Below, piece by piece: positions 11,194 through 22,846 of a DNA stretch of 64,000 bases; the first letter of the stretch is position 1; every line of letters starts with the position of its first letter. Origin of the DNA: Beroe forskalii (lineage: Eukaryota > Ctenophora > Nuda > Beroida > Beroidae); contig WFMF01000008.1 in NCBI GenBank assembly GCA_011033025.1, positions 67,001 through 131,000 on the forward strand, given 5' to 3'. The notes beneath the pieces were generated by a model. That model ran no database searches. It was given only the letters and a program-made list of their open reading frames with translations, and was not told the origin of the DNA. The position numbers and the translations under genes were made by a program.

Positions 11194-12603
11194 ATGAGTC
11201 AGGACAAGGGACCAAAGGAGGTGGTTGATGAGTCCTCAGTTTTGTTTCAGGTCAATGTCGACAATGTCCTGGTTTCAAAACCGATGGAAGTAGTGCTGTC
11301 AAAGCTTGACTCACCATCAGCATCAGCATCTGCATCAACCTCAGCTAAACCCCCATCAGATGTTTCTCCAAAGATCACTGCTCCCAATATCATTTTGGAT
11401 GGAAATTGTTTCACATGTAAGTCTCTGATTGATGTATCAACTCATGCCATTCAGTGCTATGGCTGCAAGAATTACTTTCATGCAATTGGTTGTGATGATG
11501 ATGCAAGTTGTGTGGCAGCAACTTCATCTTTCACCAACCATATTTTGCCTGCTGTTAATAAAACTAGGGGATTTGAGAAGAAGTTTGGCTGTTTTTTCTT
11601 TTTGTGTAATCATTGCATGACAGAAAAAGAGAAAATTGTGACTGTGACTCAGAATGAACGAGTTGATATTTTGGAAAGGAAAATGGATGCTATGCAGTCA
11701 GATTTCAAAGATGAGGTGGCTGAAATTAAATCACTGCTGACTGGGATTGCAAATCCTGAACCTCAGATTCAGATAACTCCATCAGATAAAGCCCCAAATC
11801 CATGGAATAATAAGCAAAGGGTTGATCATCTGAGACAAATGATGGTCATCAAAAAGGATGGAAATGGAAAATCAGTTGATCAGTCCCAATTAGAAAAGGC
11901 ATGTGTTGATGATGGTGTAGGGGTGCTGAACACATTTGAGCTGAAAAAGACTGGTGATACTGCTGTTATTCTGCAGTCAAGGGCTGATGCTACTACACTG
12001 AAGAATAAACTTGCTGACCAGCTGCCTCAGCATACTGTTGAACAAGTGTCCGCTAAAACTCCTACCATCACAGTGGTAGGTCTAACTAGATCATATGAGA
12101 AGAAAGAACTCACAGACATGATAAGGAAGCAAAACTCAGGAATCAAATCATTGTTTGAGTCAGATGTTTCAGATGAAGATAAGAAATTTGATGTTGTGGC
12201 AGTTGTACCTCTTAAGTCCAAGCCATCACATTACAAGGCTATCATCAGGGTCAGTAATGTGATAAGATCTGTTCTATCTAAACAGTCAGATAGAGTGTAT
12301 GTTGGGTCACAACCTGTTTGTAAGGTTTATGATAGTTTTTATATCCTAAGATGTTATAACTGCCAGAAATATGGACATCATAGCAGAGGTTGCGAAAGTG
12401 CAGCAACATGTGGTCACTGTGCCGGTACACACGAGACTAGGAATTGCAATGTTAAGGCTGACCCACTTTCTGCCTCCTGTGTGAACTGTGTTCACTCAGG
12501 CAACACAGATCATAGGCATCCAGCAAATGATCCCAAATGTCCTCATCTAATTGAACATCAAGCAAAGCTGAAGAAAACAATCCCTTTTTATCTCCGAAAA
12601 TAG
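11194..12603 (+). CDS. LINE-C ORF1 protein (PHD finger, coiled coil, zinc knuckles)
   Basis: A 469-residue open frame. A PHD-like finger lies at about residues 71-150 (CFTCKSLIDV..IQCYGCKNYFHAIGC..FLCNHC). A predicted coiled coil follows (ERVDILERKMDAMQSDFKDE, about 155-187). Near the C-terminus are CCHC-type knuckles (CYNCQKYGHHSRGC, then CGHCAGTHETRNC, and a third Cys/His cluster CVNCVHSGNTDHRHP..KC). This layout matches ORF1 proteins of CR1-type LINEs, which coat the element RNA. ORF2 starts 23 bases after the stop, so ORF2 is probably translated by reinitiation. The frame is intact. Confidence 0.85.
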   Translation: MSQDKGPKEVVDESSVLFQVNVDNVLVSKPMEVVLSKLDSPSASASASTSAKPPSDVSPKITAPNIILDGNCFTCKSLIDVSTHAIQCYGCKNYFHAIGCDDDASCVAATSSFTNHILPAVNKTRGFEKKFGCFFFLCNHCMTEKEKIVTVTQNERVDILERKMDAMQSDFKDEVAEIKSLLTGIANPEPQIQITPSDKAPNPWNNKQRVDHLRQMMVIKKDGNGKSVDQSQLEKACVDDGVGVLNTFELKKTGDTAVILQSRADATTLKNKLADQLPQHTVEQVSAKTPTITVVGLTRSYEKKELTDMIRKQNSGIKSLFESDVSDEDKKFDVVAVVPLKSKPSHYKAIIRVSNVIRSVLSKQSDRVYVGSQPVCKVYDSFYILRCYNCQKYGHHSRGCESAATCGHCAGTHETRNCNVKADPLSASCVNCVHSGNTDHRHPANDPKCPHLIEHQAKLKKTIPFYLRK

Positions 12604-12626
12604 TCAGACAACAACAGGATGGTATT

Positions 12627-15481
12627 GTGAATGGGCTCAATTTCATGCTATTCAACCCGAGATCAATTGTTGGAAAAGTTGATAATGTCATGATGAAAAT
12701 CAATGATAAGGGTATTGATATTGCTGCCATTTGTGAAACCTGGCTCAAAGACAATAAATCACCCACTACTGCAACAATAAAAAGTCATGGTTACTCAATT
12801 TTACACGACTATAGGAAAAATCAGGTTGGAGGAGGAATTGCTCTCATTTACAAAGCTTCAATTTCTTTGGTTCCAATCCCTTGTCCTGTACGTGCCAGCA
12901 CTTTTGAGTATATTGTAGCAACACTCAAATCAGTGACTGGGACCAAAATCATGTTTCTTGTCGTTTACAGACCTGGTAATATGAGTACTTGTTTCAACAG
13001 TGAATTGGATTGTCTTATTTCAGAACTGTTGATGAAATGTGATTGTCTTGTGCTAGCTGGTGATTTAAACCTACACCTTGACAACCTAGACAACAAGCTT
13101 CATCAGCAAGCATTGCAAACTCTTGAATCATGTGGAATGAAGAGGCATGTTTTTGAGGCAACCCATATCTCAGGCCGTTCTTTGGATCAGATTTTTGTCT
13201 TTTCTATGTATGATCAGCTCAAATGCACAGATGTTCATGTTGATAGCAAAAATGGACTACTTTCTGATCACTTTCCAGTTTTCTGTTCTTTGAGTGTTGC
13301 ACATGAGAACAAGTACATGAAAACCATTACCTACAGGAAAATAAAAGACATGGATAAAGATCAGTTTCATAATTCATTGAGTTCCATTCTTGACACATGT
13401 CTTAATGACTCTCATGGGAAGTTTGGTGAATTAGTCAGCCAACTTTTTTGTGGAACTAAGGAATTGCTTGACCTTCATGCTCCAGTTATCAACAAAACTG
13501 TTTCAATAGTAAGGCAGGCACCTTGGTTTGATGCTGAATACAGAGAACTTCGGAAACTGAGGCGCAAAGCTGAAAGAAAAAAGACCAAATCCCTGTCTAA
13601 TTTGATTGCCTACAAAGATCTCTGTCAAGATTGCACTGATATGGCCAAAGAAAAGAAGAAAACATACTTCTCCAATATGATCAAGAAAGCGGGGGGCAAT
13701 CCTAAAACCCTCTACAAATTAGTTAACAAAGAACTTGACAGAAACCAGGCTAAACCATTACCTAGCACTACCTCTGATCTTTTTGAGTTGGCCCAAAACT
13801 TCAACACATACTTCCAAAATAAGATTGACAAGATAAGATCTGGGATGAGCCCATCTAGAAACTCTATGAACACTGATGAAATTCCTCAAATGAAGTTAAT
13901 TCATGAGTTTAAGCCAACAAATCTTGAGGAAATCAAAGAAATTGTCAATGAGAATGGGATTAAATGTGCACCTGATGACCTACTGCCTTACTCACTTTTT
14001 AAGGAGAACATTGAACTCATACTGCCTGTCCTTGTTCACTTAGTGAATATATCTCTGCTAACAGGGAGTATGGATGGAGTCAAAAGAGCAGATATCATAC
14101 CTCTCTTGAAAGATGAGTCTTCAGACCCTAACAACTTCAAGAACTTCAGACCTGTTTCAAATCTAACTTTTTTGGGCAAACTAATCGAAAGAGTAGTTCT
14201 TCGGAGGTTGAATGATCACCTGAGTTCCAATGGTCTGAATTGTCCACAGCAGTCTGCCTACAAAAAACATCACAGCACTGAAACCTTGCTCATAAGAATT
14301 TGGAATGATCTGCTAGTGGCCAGTGATGAGAAAAGCTGCACTGTTATGATGATGCTTGATTTGTCAGCTGCATTTGACACTGTAGATCATAAGCTACTGT
14401 TAAACATACTGAAGAATGAAATTGGATTGAGAGGTACTGTCCTCAAATGGTTTCAAAGCTTCCTCACTGGAAGAACTCAAAGGGTCAGAGTTGATGATGC
14501 TACTTCTGATGAGATCATCATTAAGTTTGGTGTTCCACAGGGGTCAGTGCTAGGGCCAGTATTGTTCAACATATACATAAGATCAATATATCAGTTTGTT
14601 GAGAAACTTGGATTCTCCATAGAGGGTTATGCTGATGATCATCAGATAATGATGTCATTCAAGGCTTCCTCTCAAAGTATTGTCCTTGTGTATGAAATTC
14701 AGCGTTGCTTTGAGAAAGTGCAGTATTGGATGAATCACTACTATCTGCAGCTGAATGGATCCAAGACCCAGATTGCTATCCTGGGAAATAATAGGACTCT
14801 GAAAGAAGTTGGTATCAAGGGTCTTAATCTTCCATCTGGCATGACCATACGTTTTGTGTCAAACTTCAGAAACCTTGGTATAACCTTTGATTCTAGATTG
14901 AAACTTACCAATCAAGTCACAGAGCTGAAGAAGAGGTGTTTTAGAACAATAAGGAACATTAATAAGATACGATTCTTGTTGAATAAAGATCAGTTGAAAG
15001 TGATTGTTAACTCCCTTGTCGTATCATGCCTTGATTATTGCAATGGCTTATACTTTGGAATATCGGAAAAGCTGTTGACACAACTCCAGCTAATTCAGAA
15101 TGCTTGTGCTAAGACTGTTATGGGTAAATACAAGCATGACCACATGAATGAGGATTTGAATGAATTGCACTGGCTTAACATGAGAAAGAGAGTTATATTC
15201 AAACTTGGTCTGCTTTCCTATAAGTCTATCATTGGACACTCACCACAGTACCTGCAAGAACTATTTGTGTATGTCAGCACCATGGCCATTCACTTCAACT
15301 CATTGTGCCAAACTATCATTCATTGTATGGAAGTAAAAGTTTTAGTGTTATTGGCCCTAAACTAATGAATAGACTACCAAGAAATATTGTATCAGCTAGT
15401 GACACAGACACTTTTAAATCTCTGCTGAAAACTTTTCTTTTTAGTGCTTCAGATTATGAAATTAAACAGCTGACAGCTTAG
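12627..15481 (+). CDS. LINE-C ORF2 (endonuclease + reverse transcriptase)
   Basis: The open frame runs 12627-15365 (912 codons). The N-terminal APE endonuclease has FNPRSIVGKVDN, the ICETWL glutamate block, LAGDLNLHLD and LLSDHFPVF, which supply the catalytic E, D, N and H residues. The reverse transcriptase follows with NFRPVSNLTFLGKLIERV, LDLSAAFDTVDH, GVPQGSVLGPVLF and the YADD box (EGYADDHQI). The natural C-terminus (FSVIGPKLMNRLPRNI, a typical CR1 ending) continues in another frame to about 15481, so one frame change lies around 15260-15340. The enzyme would nick DNA and copy its own RNA (target-primed reverse transcription). Confidence 0.85.
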
Positions 15482-15574
15482 GTCACCACACTTTTGAATT
15501 TTTTTAGTTTAAGAGTTTTAGGTTAGTTTAATTTATTATAATTAATTTTAGATGGATTAGGTTCCAGCACTTCT

Positions 15575-16858
15575 GTGATGAGTAATGCAATTTGCACCAA
15601 AACTTTTCTTGATTCTTTTAGACCTGTTTCAGCAAAATATGGAGTCAATGGAGAAAGGTGGGGTAGTTTTGGCTTTGTTTGTGGTGACTGCAAGGACAGT
15701 TTGAAGAGCCTGAAAAGGAAGAAAGTCCAAGTTCTTAATAAGCAAGTTCAATGTGAGCCTAATGAAAAGGCTTGTTCAAGTGAAAAACAAAAAGATGACA
15801 CTATGTCCTTAGACAGTATGAAGTCAATTGTACTTAGCATGAAGGATGAAATTCTTAGTCAAGTCACCTCACTTATTGAAAATAAATTTACCCTGTGTCA
15901 GAAAGAAGAGGTTGTCAAAGAATCTAGTTCCAGATCAAACTGCCCTCAAACTCAATCTGTATCCTATGCTGCTGCAGTAGCTGCCCCTCAAAAGATTCAA
16001 TCATTGCCCAAAAGCCAAACAAAAGTAAGTCCTGATGTTATTGTATTGAATACAGATTCTCAGAATGTTGACTACAACAAGGTTGTTAAGAGCATTGGAG
16101 ACAAGCTTACTGCAGTGCCAGTTGACTTTTTGCAAGAGAAAGAATCACAGAAGAAGATCATCATAGGTTTTCCATCCTCTGAGATGAAAGAAAAAGGTAA
16201 AGATTTACTTGCTGCTTGTCCAGAAGTTTTGTCTAGTGGTTTTGAGGTTAATGATGCTAAGAAGATGCTTCCTAAGATCACAGTCACTAACATTCCAAAC
16301 AACATTGCTTCAGATGTTATGAAACAATGGGAAGGTATTACTCCAACTGAATTTCGCCAAAATCTCAAAAGCTTTTTCCTGACAAAGATAATGGAGAAAA
16401 ACTACAATATTGCTGAAATAGTATCTGAGGGTAGTAATAAGGTGTTTGAGATTGTTTATGTCAATGTCGGGAAAGATTATACAACCCTTGGCATAAAAAT
16501 ATCTCCCGAAATCTATGAAATGATTAGAGCATGCAGCTTTTTGCACATAGGAAATAATAGATGTCATGTTATAGATAGATTTGATATAAAACAATGCTTT
16601 AGATGCCAGAAGGTAGGCCATATCTCTACTCATTGCAAGGAAGATGTTGTCTGCATGTACTGCAGTGCTTCTCATAGAAGTGGACTATGTAACAACAAAA
16701 GGAATAAAGAAGCACATAGATGTAGAAACTGTGCTCAATCAAAAAATCCACAGCATAAGGCCTCTTGTGATAGTCACCATTCAGGCTCTGAGAAGTGCCC
16801 AGTAATAGCCAAAGAAATCAAGCGTTTACAGCAGTGTACACAGTACTCAAAAAACTAG
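15575..16858 (+). CDS. LINE-B1 ORF1, 3' part (zinc knuckles)
   Basis: Continues the ORF1 that LINE-C interrupts: SNAICTKTFLDSFRPVSAKY, then the closing PHD cysteines FVCGDC. A charged middle follows, with SLDSMKSIVLSMKDEILSQV as a possible coiled coil. C-terminal CCHC clusters are CFRCQKVGHISTHC, CMYCSASHRSGLC and a third Cys/His group. It ends 16858 and overlaps the ORF2 open frame (from 16795) by about 60 bases in another frame. ORF2 probably starts at the ATG near 16886 (MVLFNSRSLCNK). Without the 5' part this copy cannot make a full ORF1 protein. Confidence 0.8.
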   Translation: MMSNAICTKTFLDSFRPVSAKYGVNGERWGSFGFVCGDCKDSLKSLKRKKVQVLNKQVQCEPNEKACSSEKQKDDTMSLDSMKSIVLSMKDEILSQVTSLIENKFTLCQKEEVVKESSSRSNCPQTQSVSYAAAVAAPQKIQSLPKSQTKVSPDVIVLNTDSQNVDYNKVVKSIGDKLTAVPVDFLQEKESQKKIIIGFPSSEMKEKGKDLLAACPEVLSSGFEVNDAKKMLPKITVTNIPNNIASDVMKQWEGITPTEFRQNLKSFFLTKIMEKNYNIAEIVSEGSNKVFEIVYVNVGKDYTTLGIKISPEIYEMIRACSFLHIGNNRCHVIDRFDIKQCFRCQKVGHISTHCKEDVVCMYCSASHRSGLCNNKRNKEAHRCRNCAQSKNPQHKASCDSHHSGSEKCPVIAKEIKRLQQCTQYSKN

Positions 16859-19760
16859 TAGGAGAATCCTGTCCTAAGATAAATATGGTTTTGTTCAATT
16901 CTAGGTCATTGTGTAATAAAACTGTACAAGTTGTAGAGTATTTAAATGATCTTGATGCTGACCTATGTTTTATAACTGAAACATGGTTGAGACAAGGGGA
17001 TACATCAAAAGTTCGAGAGGTCAAAGAACTTGGATATGACATGATTCATAAATCCAGAGCAGGTAGAGGTGGTGGGATTGCAGTTTTGTATAAAAAGACA
17101 GTGACAGTGAAATGCCAAAAGACTATGCACTACAAGAGTTTTGAAGTTCTGGAAGCATTGTTAGAATCAAATCTATGTAGCCTGATTAGATTATGTTGTA
17201 TTTACCGTCCAGGCACAGGGGTCCATGGCAGTGTTGAAGAATTCTGTTCTGAGTTTGATGATTACTTACACAATATATCACATTTACCAGGTCGTCCTCT
17301 GATAGTTGGTGACTTTAACATCCATGTTGAAAAGTATGATGATTCAGATAGTCGAAAATTCCTTAAGTTGCTGTCAAATTTTGACCTCATGCAGCATGTT
17401 AATGAAGCAACTCATGTATGTGGAGGAACACTTGATTTGGTAATAACATCTTCTAATGATTGTGACCATATTGAATTGAGTGATATCCAAGTGGTCCAAA
17501 CAGTGACTTCTTCAGACCACTCCATGGTATCTTTCTCTTGTTTATTTCCTCATTGCAATGCAATTAAAAGGTCAGTGCAATCTATTAGAAATATTAAAGA
17601 TATTAACCTCGATGAATTCAGAAAAGATATTCAGAGTTGTGATCTTAACAAACCTGAAGCATTTAAGGACATGAACCAGACAGTGTCTCTTTATAACTCA
17701 AGCCTAGAAAAAATCTTAGATAGTCATGCTCCACTTAAGACAATCAAGATTTCAAATGAGCAAAGTGTCTGGTTTAACACTGCATGCCAGGAAGCAAGGC
17801 GATTAAGGAGAAAAGCTGAGCGGAAAAAGAAAAAACTTAATACTCTTGAGTCCGCAATTGAATGGGGTGTTGCAACAAAACATGCTGCACAAGTCATTAG
17901 TTCTGCTAGGGATTCATATTACAAAGGACAACTGGACAAGAGTATGGCTGATAAGAAAAAGACATTTGCTATTGTAAATCAGTTAATGGATAGGAACATT
18001 TCAAAATCATACATTCCATCTCACAAATCTGATGAAATCATAGCAGAAGAGATGAAAGATTTCTTTGAAGCAAAAGTGCACAAAATTTATGATGGTATAG
18101 ACAAAGCCATTCATACAGAAGATGTATCTTCCTTTGAAACCCCTGATTACAATGGTGTACCCTGGTCTGAGTTCCAGCTGATATCAGAAGAAGAACTTGC
18201 TGATGTTGTCAAATCCTTAAACACAAAGTTCTGTGAACAGGACCCTATTCCAAGCAAGTTATTTAATGAATGTATGCAAGAACTCCAAAGCAGTGCACTA
18301 TACATCATTAATGAATCACTAAAATCTGGCATATTCCCAACTGACCTTAAAAATGCTAATGTAAAGCCATCAGTTAAGGAGGCCACTGGCAACCTAAATC
18401 AATACAGTAATTATAGACCGATTAGCAACCTGCCATTCCTATCAAAAATTCTTGAAAAAGTTGTACATAAACAGCTTTGTAATCACCTTCAAAAACATCA
18501 CTTACATGCTGAGTACCAAAGTGGTTACAGAGTAGATCATAGCTGTGAAACTGCAACACTGGCAGTTTATAATGACCTTTATGCATGAGTGATAAGAAGA
18601 GCAAGGTTATATTGTTAATGCTGGATCTTAGTGCAGCATTTGATACTATAAATCATGATCAACTGCTAAATAAGCTCTCAAACAAATTTGGCATCTCAGG
18701 GAATGTTCTCCATTGGTTTAAATCATATCTTAGTGATAGATCCTTCACAGTTACAGTCCATAGGTCCACTTCTGGAAAATCATATCTTTCTATAGGTGTA
18801 CCTCAAGGCTCTATCTTAGGACCTATATTGTTCATTTTATTCACAAAGGATATTGAATTCATTGCCAAGAGCCATGGTTTTGAGATTCATCTATATGCTG
18901 ATGATACTCAGTTGTACATTGAATTCAACCCTATTCTCTCCGATATAGTTGATGTAGAGAATAAGATAGTTGAATGCCTCAAAGATATCAAAAATTGGAT
19001 GCTTGTTAACCATCTACAGTTGAACACTGACAAAACTAAAGCTCTAGTAATCAAAAAGTGCAACAAGTTTGTACCCCAGGAAGATGATGGTCTTAAAATA
19101 AGTTCAGAAGAATTGATTGAACCTGTAAAAATTGCCAAAAGTCTTGGTGTTCATTTTGATAACTATCTATCATTTGAGGAACAGATCAATAATGTTGTAA
19201 AAATATGCCTCATCAATCTTCGAAATCTCAGGGCAATTGCATCAAAACTGACTTTCTCACTAAAGAAGCAGTTGGTCTACTGCTTGATTCTTTCACGCCT
19301 AGATTATTGTAATGGACTTTATGTTGGACTGCCAAATTATCTTATAAACAAACTGCAAAAAATACAAAATGCTTGTGTACGATTTATTTTTGGAAAGAGG
19401 ATTAAAATGTTTGACCATGTTACTCCCTATTTAAAAGAAGCACATTTTTTGCCTGTTAAATTTAGAATTGATTATAAGATTGCCCTGATGACTTACAAAT
19501 GTATCAATAATATTGCTCCTTCATATTTATCAAAACTCATTAATGTTAAAGGACAGCTAAATAGGACACTTAGGAATGAAGATGATTATTTTTTGTTAAA
19601 TGTCCCTAATGTTCCTAACTATATTCAAACTGACAGAGCATTCAGTTTTTCAGCCCCTTATATTTGGAATGGACTTCCTTATGAATTAAGAACATGTAGC
19701 TTTGTGGAAGATTTTAAAAAGAAATTAAAGACATATTATTTTCATGTGGCATTTAGTTAG
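16795..19760 (+). pseudogene. LINE-B1 ORF2 (endonuclease + RT), one frameshift
   Basis: The endonuclease reads VLFNSRSLCNKTVQVVEYLN, CFITETWL, IVGDFNIHVEKYDD and SSDHSMVSFSC. The reverse transcriptase shows YRPISNLPFLSKILEKVVH, QSGYRVDHSCETATLAVYND, LDLSAAFDTINHDQLL, GVPQGSILGPILF and the YADDTQLY catalytic box. The C-terminus ends APYIWNGLPYELR, a CR1-type ending. Two open frames, 16795-18588 and 18585-19760, meet at a homopolymer: CTTTATG here against CTTTTATG in LINE-B2. The break is a single missing T and could be a sequencing error. Confidence 0.85.
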
Positions 19761-19960
19761 GCAACACTAAACAAGTAATTATATGCCAAGTTATTTAAAT
19801 GCTGAGGAATTCATGCATAAGTGATTTTGTTGCATTTTTATGAGTCGCTTTAGATGGCTGGGTTATTTCTTTTTGACATTGCGTCGTTAAGTTTAGACCT
19901 ATTATAGCTTTAGAGCGATTAATAAGTATCTTTTATTTATTTATTTATTTATTTATTTAT

Positions 19961-20138
19961 ATTTTCATAATTCTGACTTTAGATTGGGGGTACCTTGTGA
20001 AGGTATGTAATATTAATGAAGCATTAGAATGTGAAATTTTATTCTATCTTGGACACCTTGGATATAAGGTGTGGAAACGAAGGATGAAGTTTATTAGCTA
20101 ATTTTTATAGAATGAATTGTGTTATTTTTATAGTAAAA
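19961..20138 (+). mobile_element. LINE-A 3' UTR end, severed from copy 1 by LINE-B1
   Basis: This stretch (from TTTTCATAATTCTGACTTTAG) matches 27546-27720, where it follows LINE-A 3' UTR without interruption. In copy 1 that UTR breaks off at about 10550, so the two halves flank the 9.4-kb LINE-B1/LINE-C insertion. The segment ends TAGTAAAA, where a Helitron is inserted. Confidence 0.75.
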
Positions 20139-20596
20139 CTAGCTGGCCCGTTGGGCCTGCTAATTAATATACAGCTCTCTCGGCACTGCCCTCGTTCGCA
20201 ATTTTCAAACAATGCAATTGGCACTGCATCGAAAAATTCAAGCCAGAACCAAAGTTATGCACTCCAGTAGAGTAGTGTAACAAAACCAACAAAGCAAGAA
20301 ATGAAATTCACACACTTCACATGTTACCATAGCAACGCAAGCACTTTCCGCATTCTGCACGTGCATGCCGACACAAACCCATACACACATCGACACAGTG
20401 CCCATAAACACGGTTTTTCCATTCTAATCTATGATGCCGACACAGAGTCCCACACACACGCCGACACGAATCCCATACACACATCGACACAGTGCCCATA
20501 CACACGGTTTTACCATTCTATCCTATGATAATGACACAGAGTCCCACACACACGCCGACACGAATCCCATACACTCACTTTACTTTATATTAAAGA
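20139..20596 (-). mobile_element. Non-autonomous Helitron copy 1 (458 bp)
   Basis: On the minus strand it starts TCTTTAATATAAAG after a host A and ends with the hairpin GCAGGCCCAACGGGCC, then CTAG, followed by host T. These are the Helitron rules: 5' TC, 3' hairpin plus CTRR, insertion between A and T without target duplication. Its interior holds a 94-bp tandem repeat. The flanks TAGTAAAA and TTGTTATATTATAT are contiguous in the related LINE-A tail at 27715-27735, an empty-site match that confirms both ends. It encodes no Rep/helicase, so it is non-autonomous. Confidence 0.88.
20378..20572. repeat. 94-bp tandem repeat inside Helitron copy 1
   Basis: CCCATACACACATCGACACA begins at 20378 and 20472, and the next unit boundary CCCATACACT is at 20566, giving a 94-bp period with two full units. 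Units are rich in CACA and differ at a few bases. Variable tandem repeats are common inside non-autonomous Helitrons. Confidence 0.85.
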
Positions 20597-21466
20597 TTGT
20601 TATATTATATTATTATATTATATCTTAATCCAAGAGAACATGATGTTTTGGATAAATAAACTATTAAACTTGGGTTTTGATAGAAAACACTATATCTTTC
20701 TTATATAGTTCATGGATACACTAGGGAGTCTTAGAGCTGGAAGTTTCTAAGTTCTTAGTCTTGAGTCATCAAGGGAGGATGATATGCCCACAAATGATCT
20801 GATGGAAGTAGTGAGGATAGTTGAGGAATGCCCATAGCTTTGAGACTGAGTTCTGAAGTAAAACTATGTTAAAATAGGGATATAAAGTAAGTTATCAAAA
20901 GTAGAGAATGAGAATGATGAGAATCACATAGTAACAACAGTCAGCAACTGAGTATAAGAACGACAAAACTGAGGTAATAATACATTTTGGACTTAAGGTA
21001 ACTATGGAAACCTACTGAGGACAGAGAGATAAGATAAGATAATATTTTTGACATAACATCAACTCAAATATTCAAACTAATTTCTCACCATATTATATCA
21101 CTATATTACAACTTTTATGTCGAGGTACCCACAATAAATTACTAATGCCTTGCATTCATGCGGCTTACATTGCAAATAATTTGATAAAAATAACTTAACA
21201 ACAGATTATGAACAATAATAGCAAAGTATTAAATAGAAACGGTTAGTCATAACAAGATTAAAAACATAATTCATGGTAATAAGTTAATGAAATTAAAAAA
21301 TGTTTGATGTGATTGATCATTGATGCAGTGAAACAAACAACTTTCAATAAAGTAATCTAACCCACACACTATACTCCACTATTCTACTGACAGTTTCAAG
21401 ATTATAAAAATCTCTTCTTCAGGAACTCCATATAGTGCAACACAACATTCTCAGTTAGTTAATTCA
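20597..21466. other. No gene; short copy of LINE 5'-flank sequence
   Basis: AT-rich and without coding signal. The part at 21301-21380 (GTGATTGATCATTGATGCAG) recurs at 32708-32778 next to the LINE-B2 5' end. CTCAGTTAGTTAATT near 21452 is the inverted LINE-B/C 5' head, so this is probably a LINE-associated remnant. Confidence 0.45.
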
Positions 21467-22846
21467 ATATGTGTGAGTTTCCGCGCCTTCACAAAGGCTG
21501 GAGTTTAAAAATTTGAGATCAATTCGTTCAGAAATGGCTGAGTTATAACTACTTGAAATCGCCAAAATTGAGGGTGTGTTCTTGTTAAAAGGTTACTTAC
21601 ACGCTGATACGAGAGATGACGCTTTTAGTGCAAGAAGTATACCCTATTCAAACGGCCATATCTCGGGAACAGTAAAAGATACAGAGCTCATCGACCCAGC
21701 GTTGGAAAGTAGGAGGATAGAACTTGCGAAAAATGCCCTTAAAAACTATTTTACGCCACGATAATGACGTCATAATGACGTCACAAAACTAAGAATTTCA
21801 AATGTCGATTTTCCCAAAAATAGACGTTTTTCAACGCAATTTTTCGGTATGAAGCTTTCAAGATAGGAAAAAATGCTCCTCCTAGCGTGGAAAGGAAATT
21901 CAATGTACTTTTTAAATCTGTGGTTGAAAAGTTCTAAGCTCCCCAGCATCCTTGAGATATATGCACTTGTTTGAAACACTTTGACACGAAAAAAATCCCA
22001 AAAAATGGCAAAACTTGTGAAGCTAGTGGAGAGAGAACGGGACAACCCCAGAACTTCATCTTTGGATATGTTGTCGGTCATAGTCCCAATTGTGTTAATG
22101 AATGGGTCTCAGATAGCTTATCTAATTTTATGACGTAATTGTGACGTCATCAGTAATACTAGGTAACGCAAATTTTTACGCGCAATTTGACACCAAATTT
22201 CAATATCTGGGCACAGAAAAAGGGTGATATTTTTCCCAAAACCAAAAATGATTTGGTTGTGATGGTCCGCGGCAGTTTTAAGCTGGTGTTCTTTACTGTA
22301 AAACCCATGATATGAGAAAGAACGCGACGGTTAAAACTGCCGCAACGGCACTTTTTCGAAGCATTATAGTTTCGAGAATGCTGTATATTTTATAAGTGAC
22401 GTTGCAGCAGTTTTAAGGGGGGTTCAACCCAAATTTTTTGGAAAACACGTTTCTGAGATAATGGTTGACCCAAAAGGTAGACTACGTGGGCCAACTTTTT
22501 GGCCGGGTTTGGTACCCCCAGACCCACTGGCGCCGCCAGGCGCCATGCCCAAATATGGGCCTAAAATGGGCATATTTTTTTCAAAAAAGCGACTTGGACA
22601 AGATCTGAGGTGTGCAATCGATAGATAATGGTCCCCTGAGTTACCATAAAAAATTTGAAGTCGATATCTCAAAAAATGGCCGAGTTATGGCTGAAAAACG
22701 TATGCCCATATATGGGTGTAGAAAAGTGATTATTTGACGTGCGTTAACTTTAAGACTTGGCCTGAGCTGAGCGGCCAAGGAGTATGCATCAAGTTTAAGA
22801 TTGGAGAAGAAGAATGAGACGAGATTTAACGTTTTAGGGAATGTAA
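21467..22846. other. Unclassified non-coding stretch
   Basis: Contains several TGACGTCA/TGACGTCAT motifs near 21765-21780 and 22130-22150 and a GCGCCGCCAGGCGCC palindrome near 22532. No domain was recognised. A short open frame at 21576-21764 has no known motif. It looks like degraded mobile DNA adjoining the LTR on its right. Confidence 0.35.

Larger units (their letters stand above)
11044..15560 (+). mobile_element. LINE-C (CR1-like), inserted in LINE-B1 ORF1
   Basis: An almost complete LINE: 5' head with two copies of an AACTTACAACACAACACATA-type segment, ORF1 (11194-12603), ORF2 (12627-15365 plus a shifted C-terminus to about 15481) and an AT-rich 3' UTR. Flanking DNA belongs to LINE-B1 ORF1 on both sides: ...GCTGTCGAGATAAC at the left and TGATGAGTAATGCA at the right. 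This places the insertion within one PHD-finger coding region. LINE-C and LINE-B share the 5' head, so they are related subfamilies. Confidence 0.88.
10554..19960 (+). mobile_element. LINE-B1 (CR1-like), interrupted by LINE-C
   Basis: A non-LTR retrotransposon inserted in the LINE-A 3' UTR. It starts with a 5' head (AACTTACAACACAACACATA), then ORF1, which is split by LINE-C at about 11044/15560. ORF2 follows, then a 3' UTR ending in a (TTTA)n tail at 19932-19960. An inverted, uninterrupted sister copy (LINE-B2) is at about 27791-32655. The two differ at only a handful of residues over more than 900. ORF2 carries a one-base deletion near 18575 (CTTTATG versus CTTTTATG in the sister). Confidence 0.88.
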
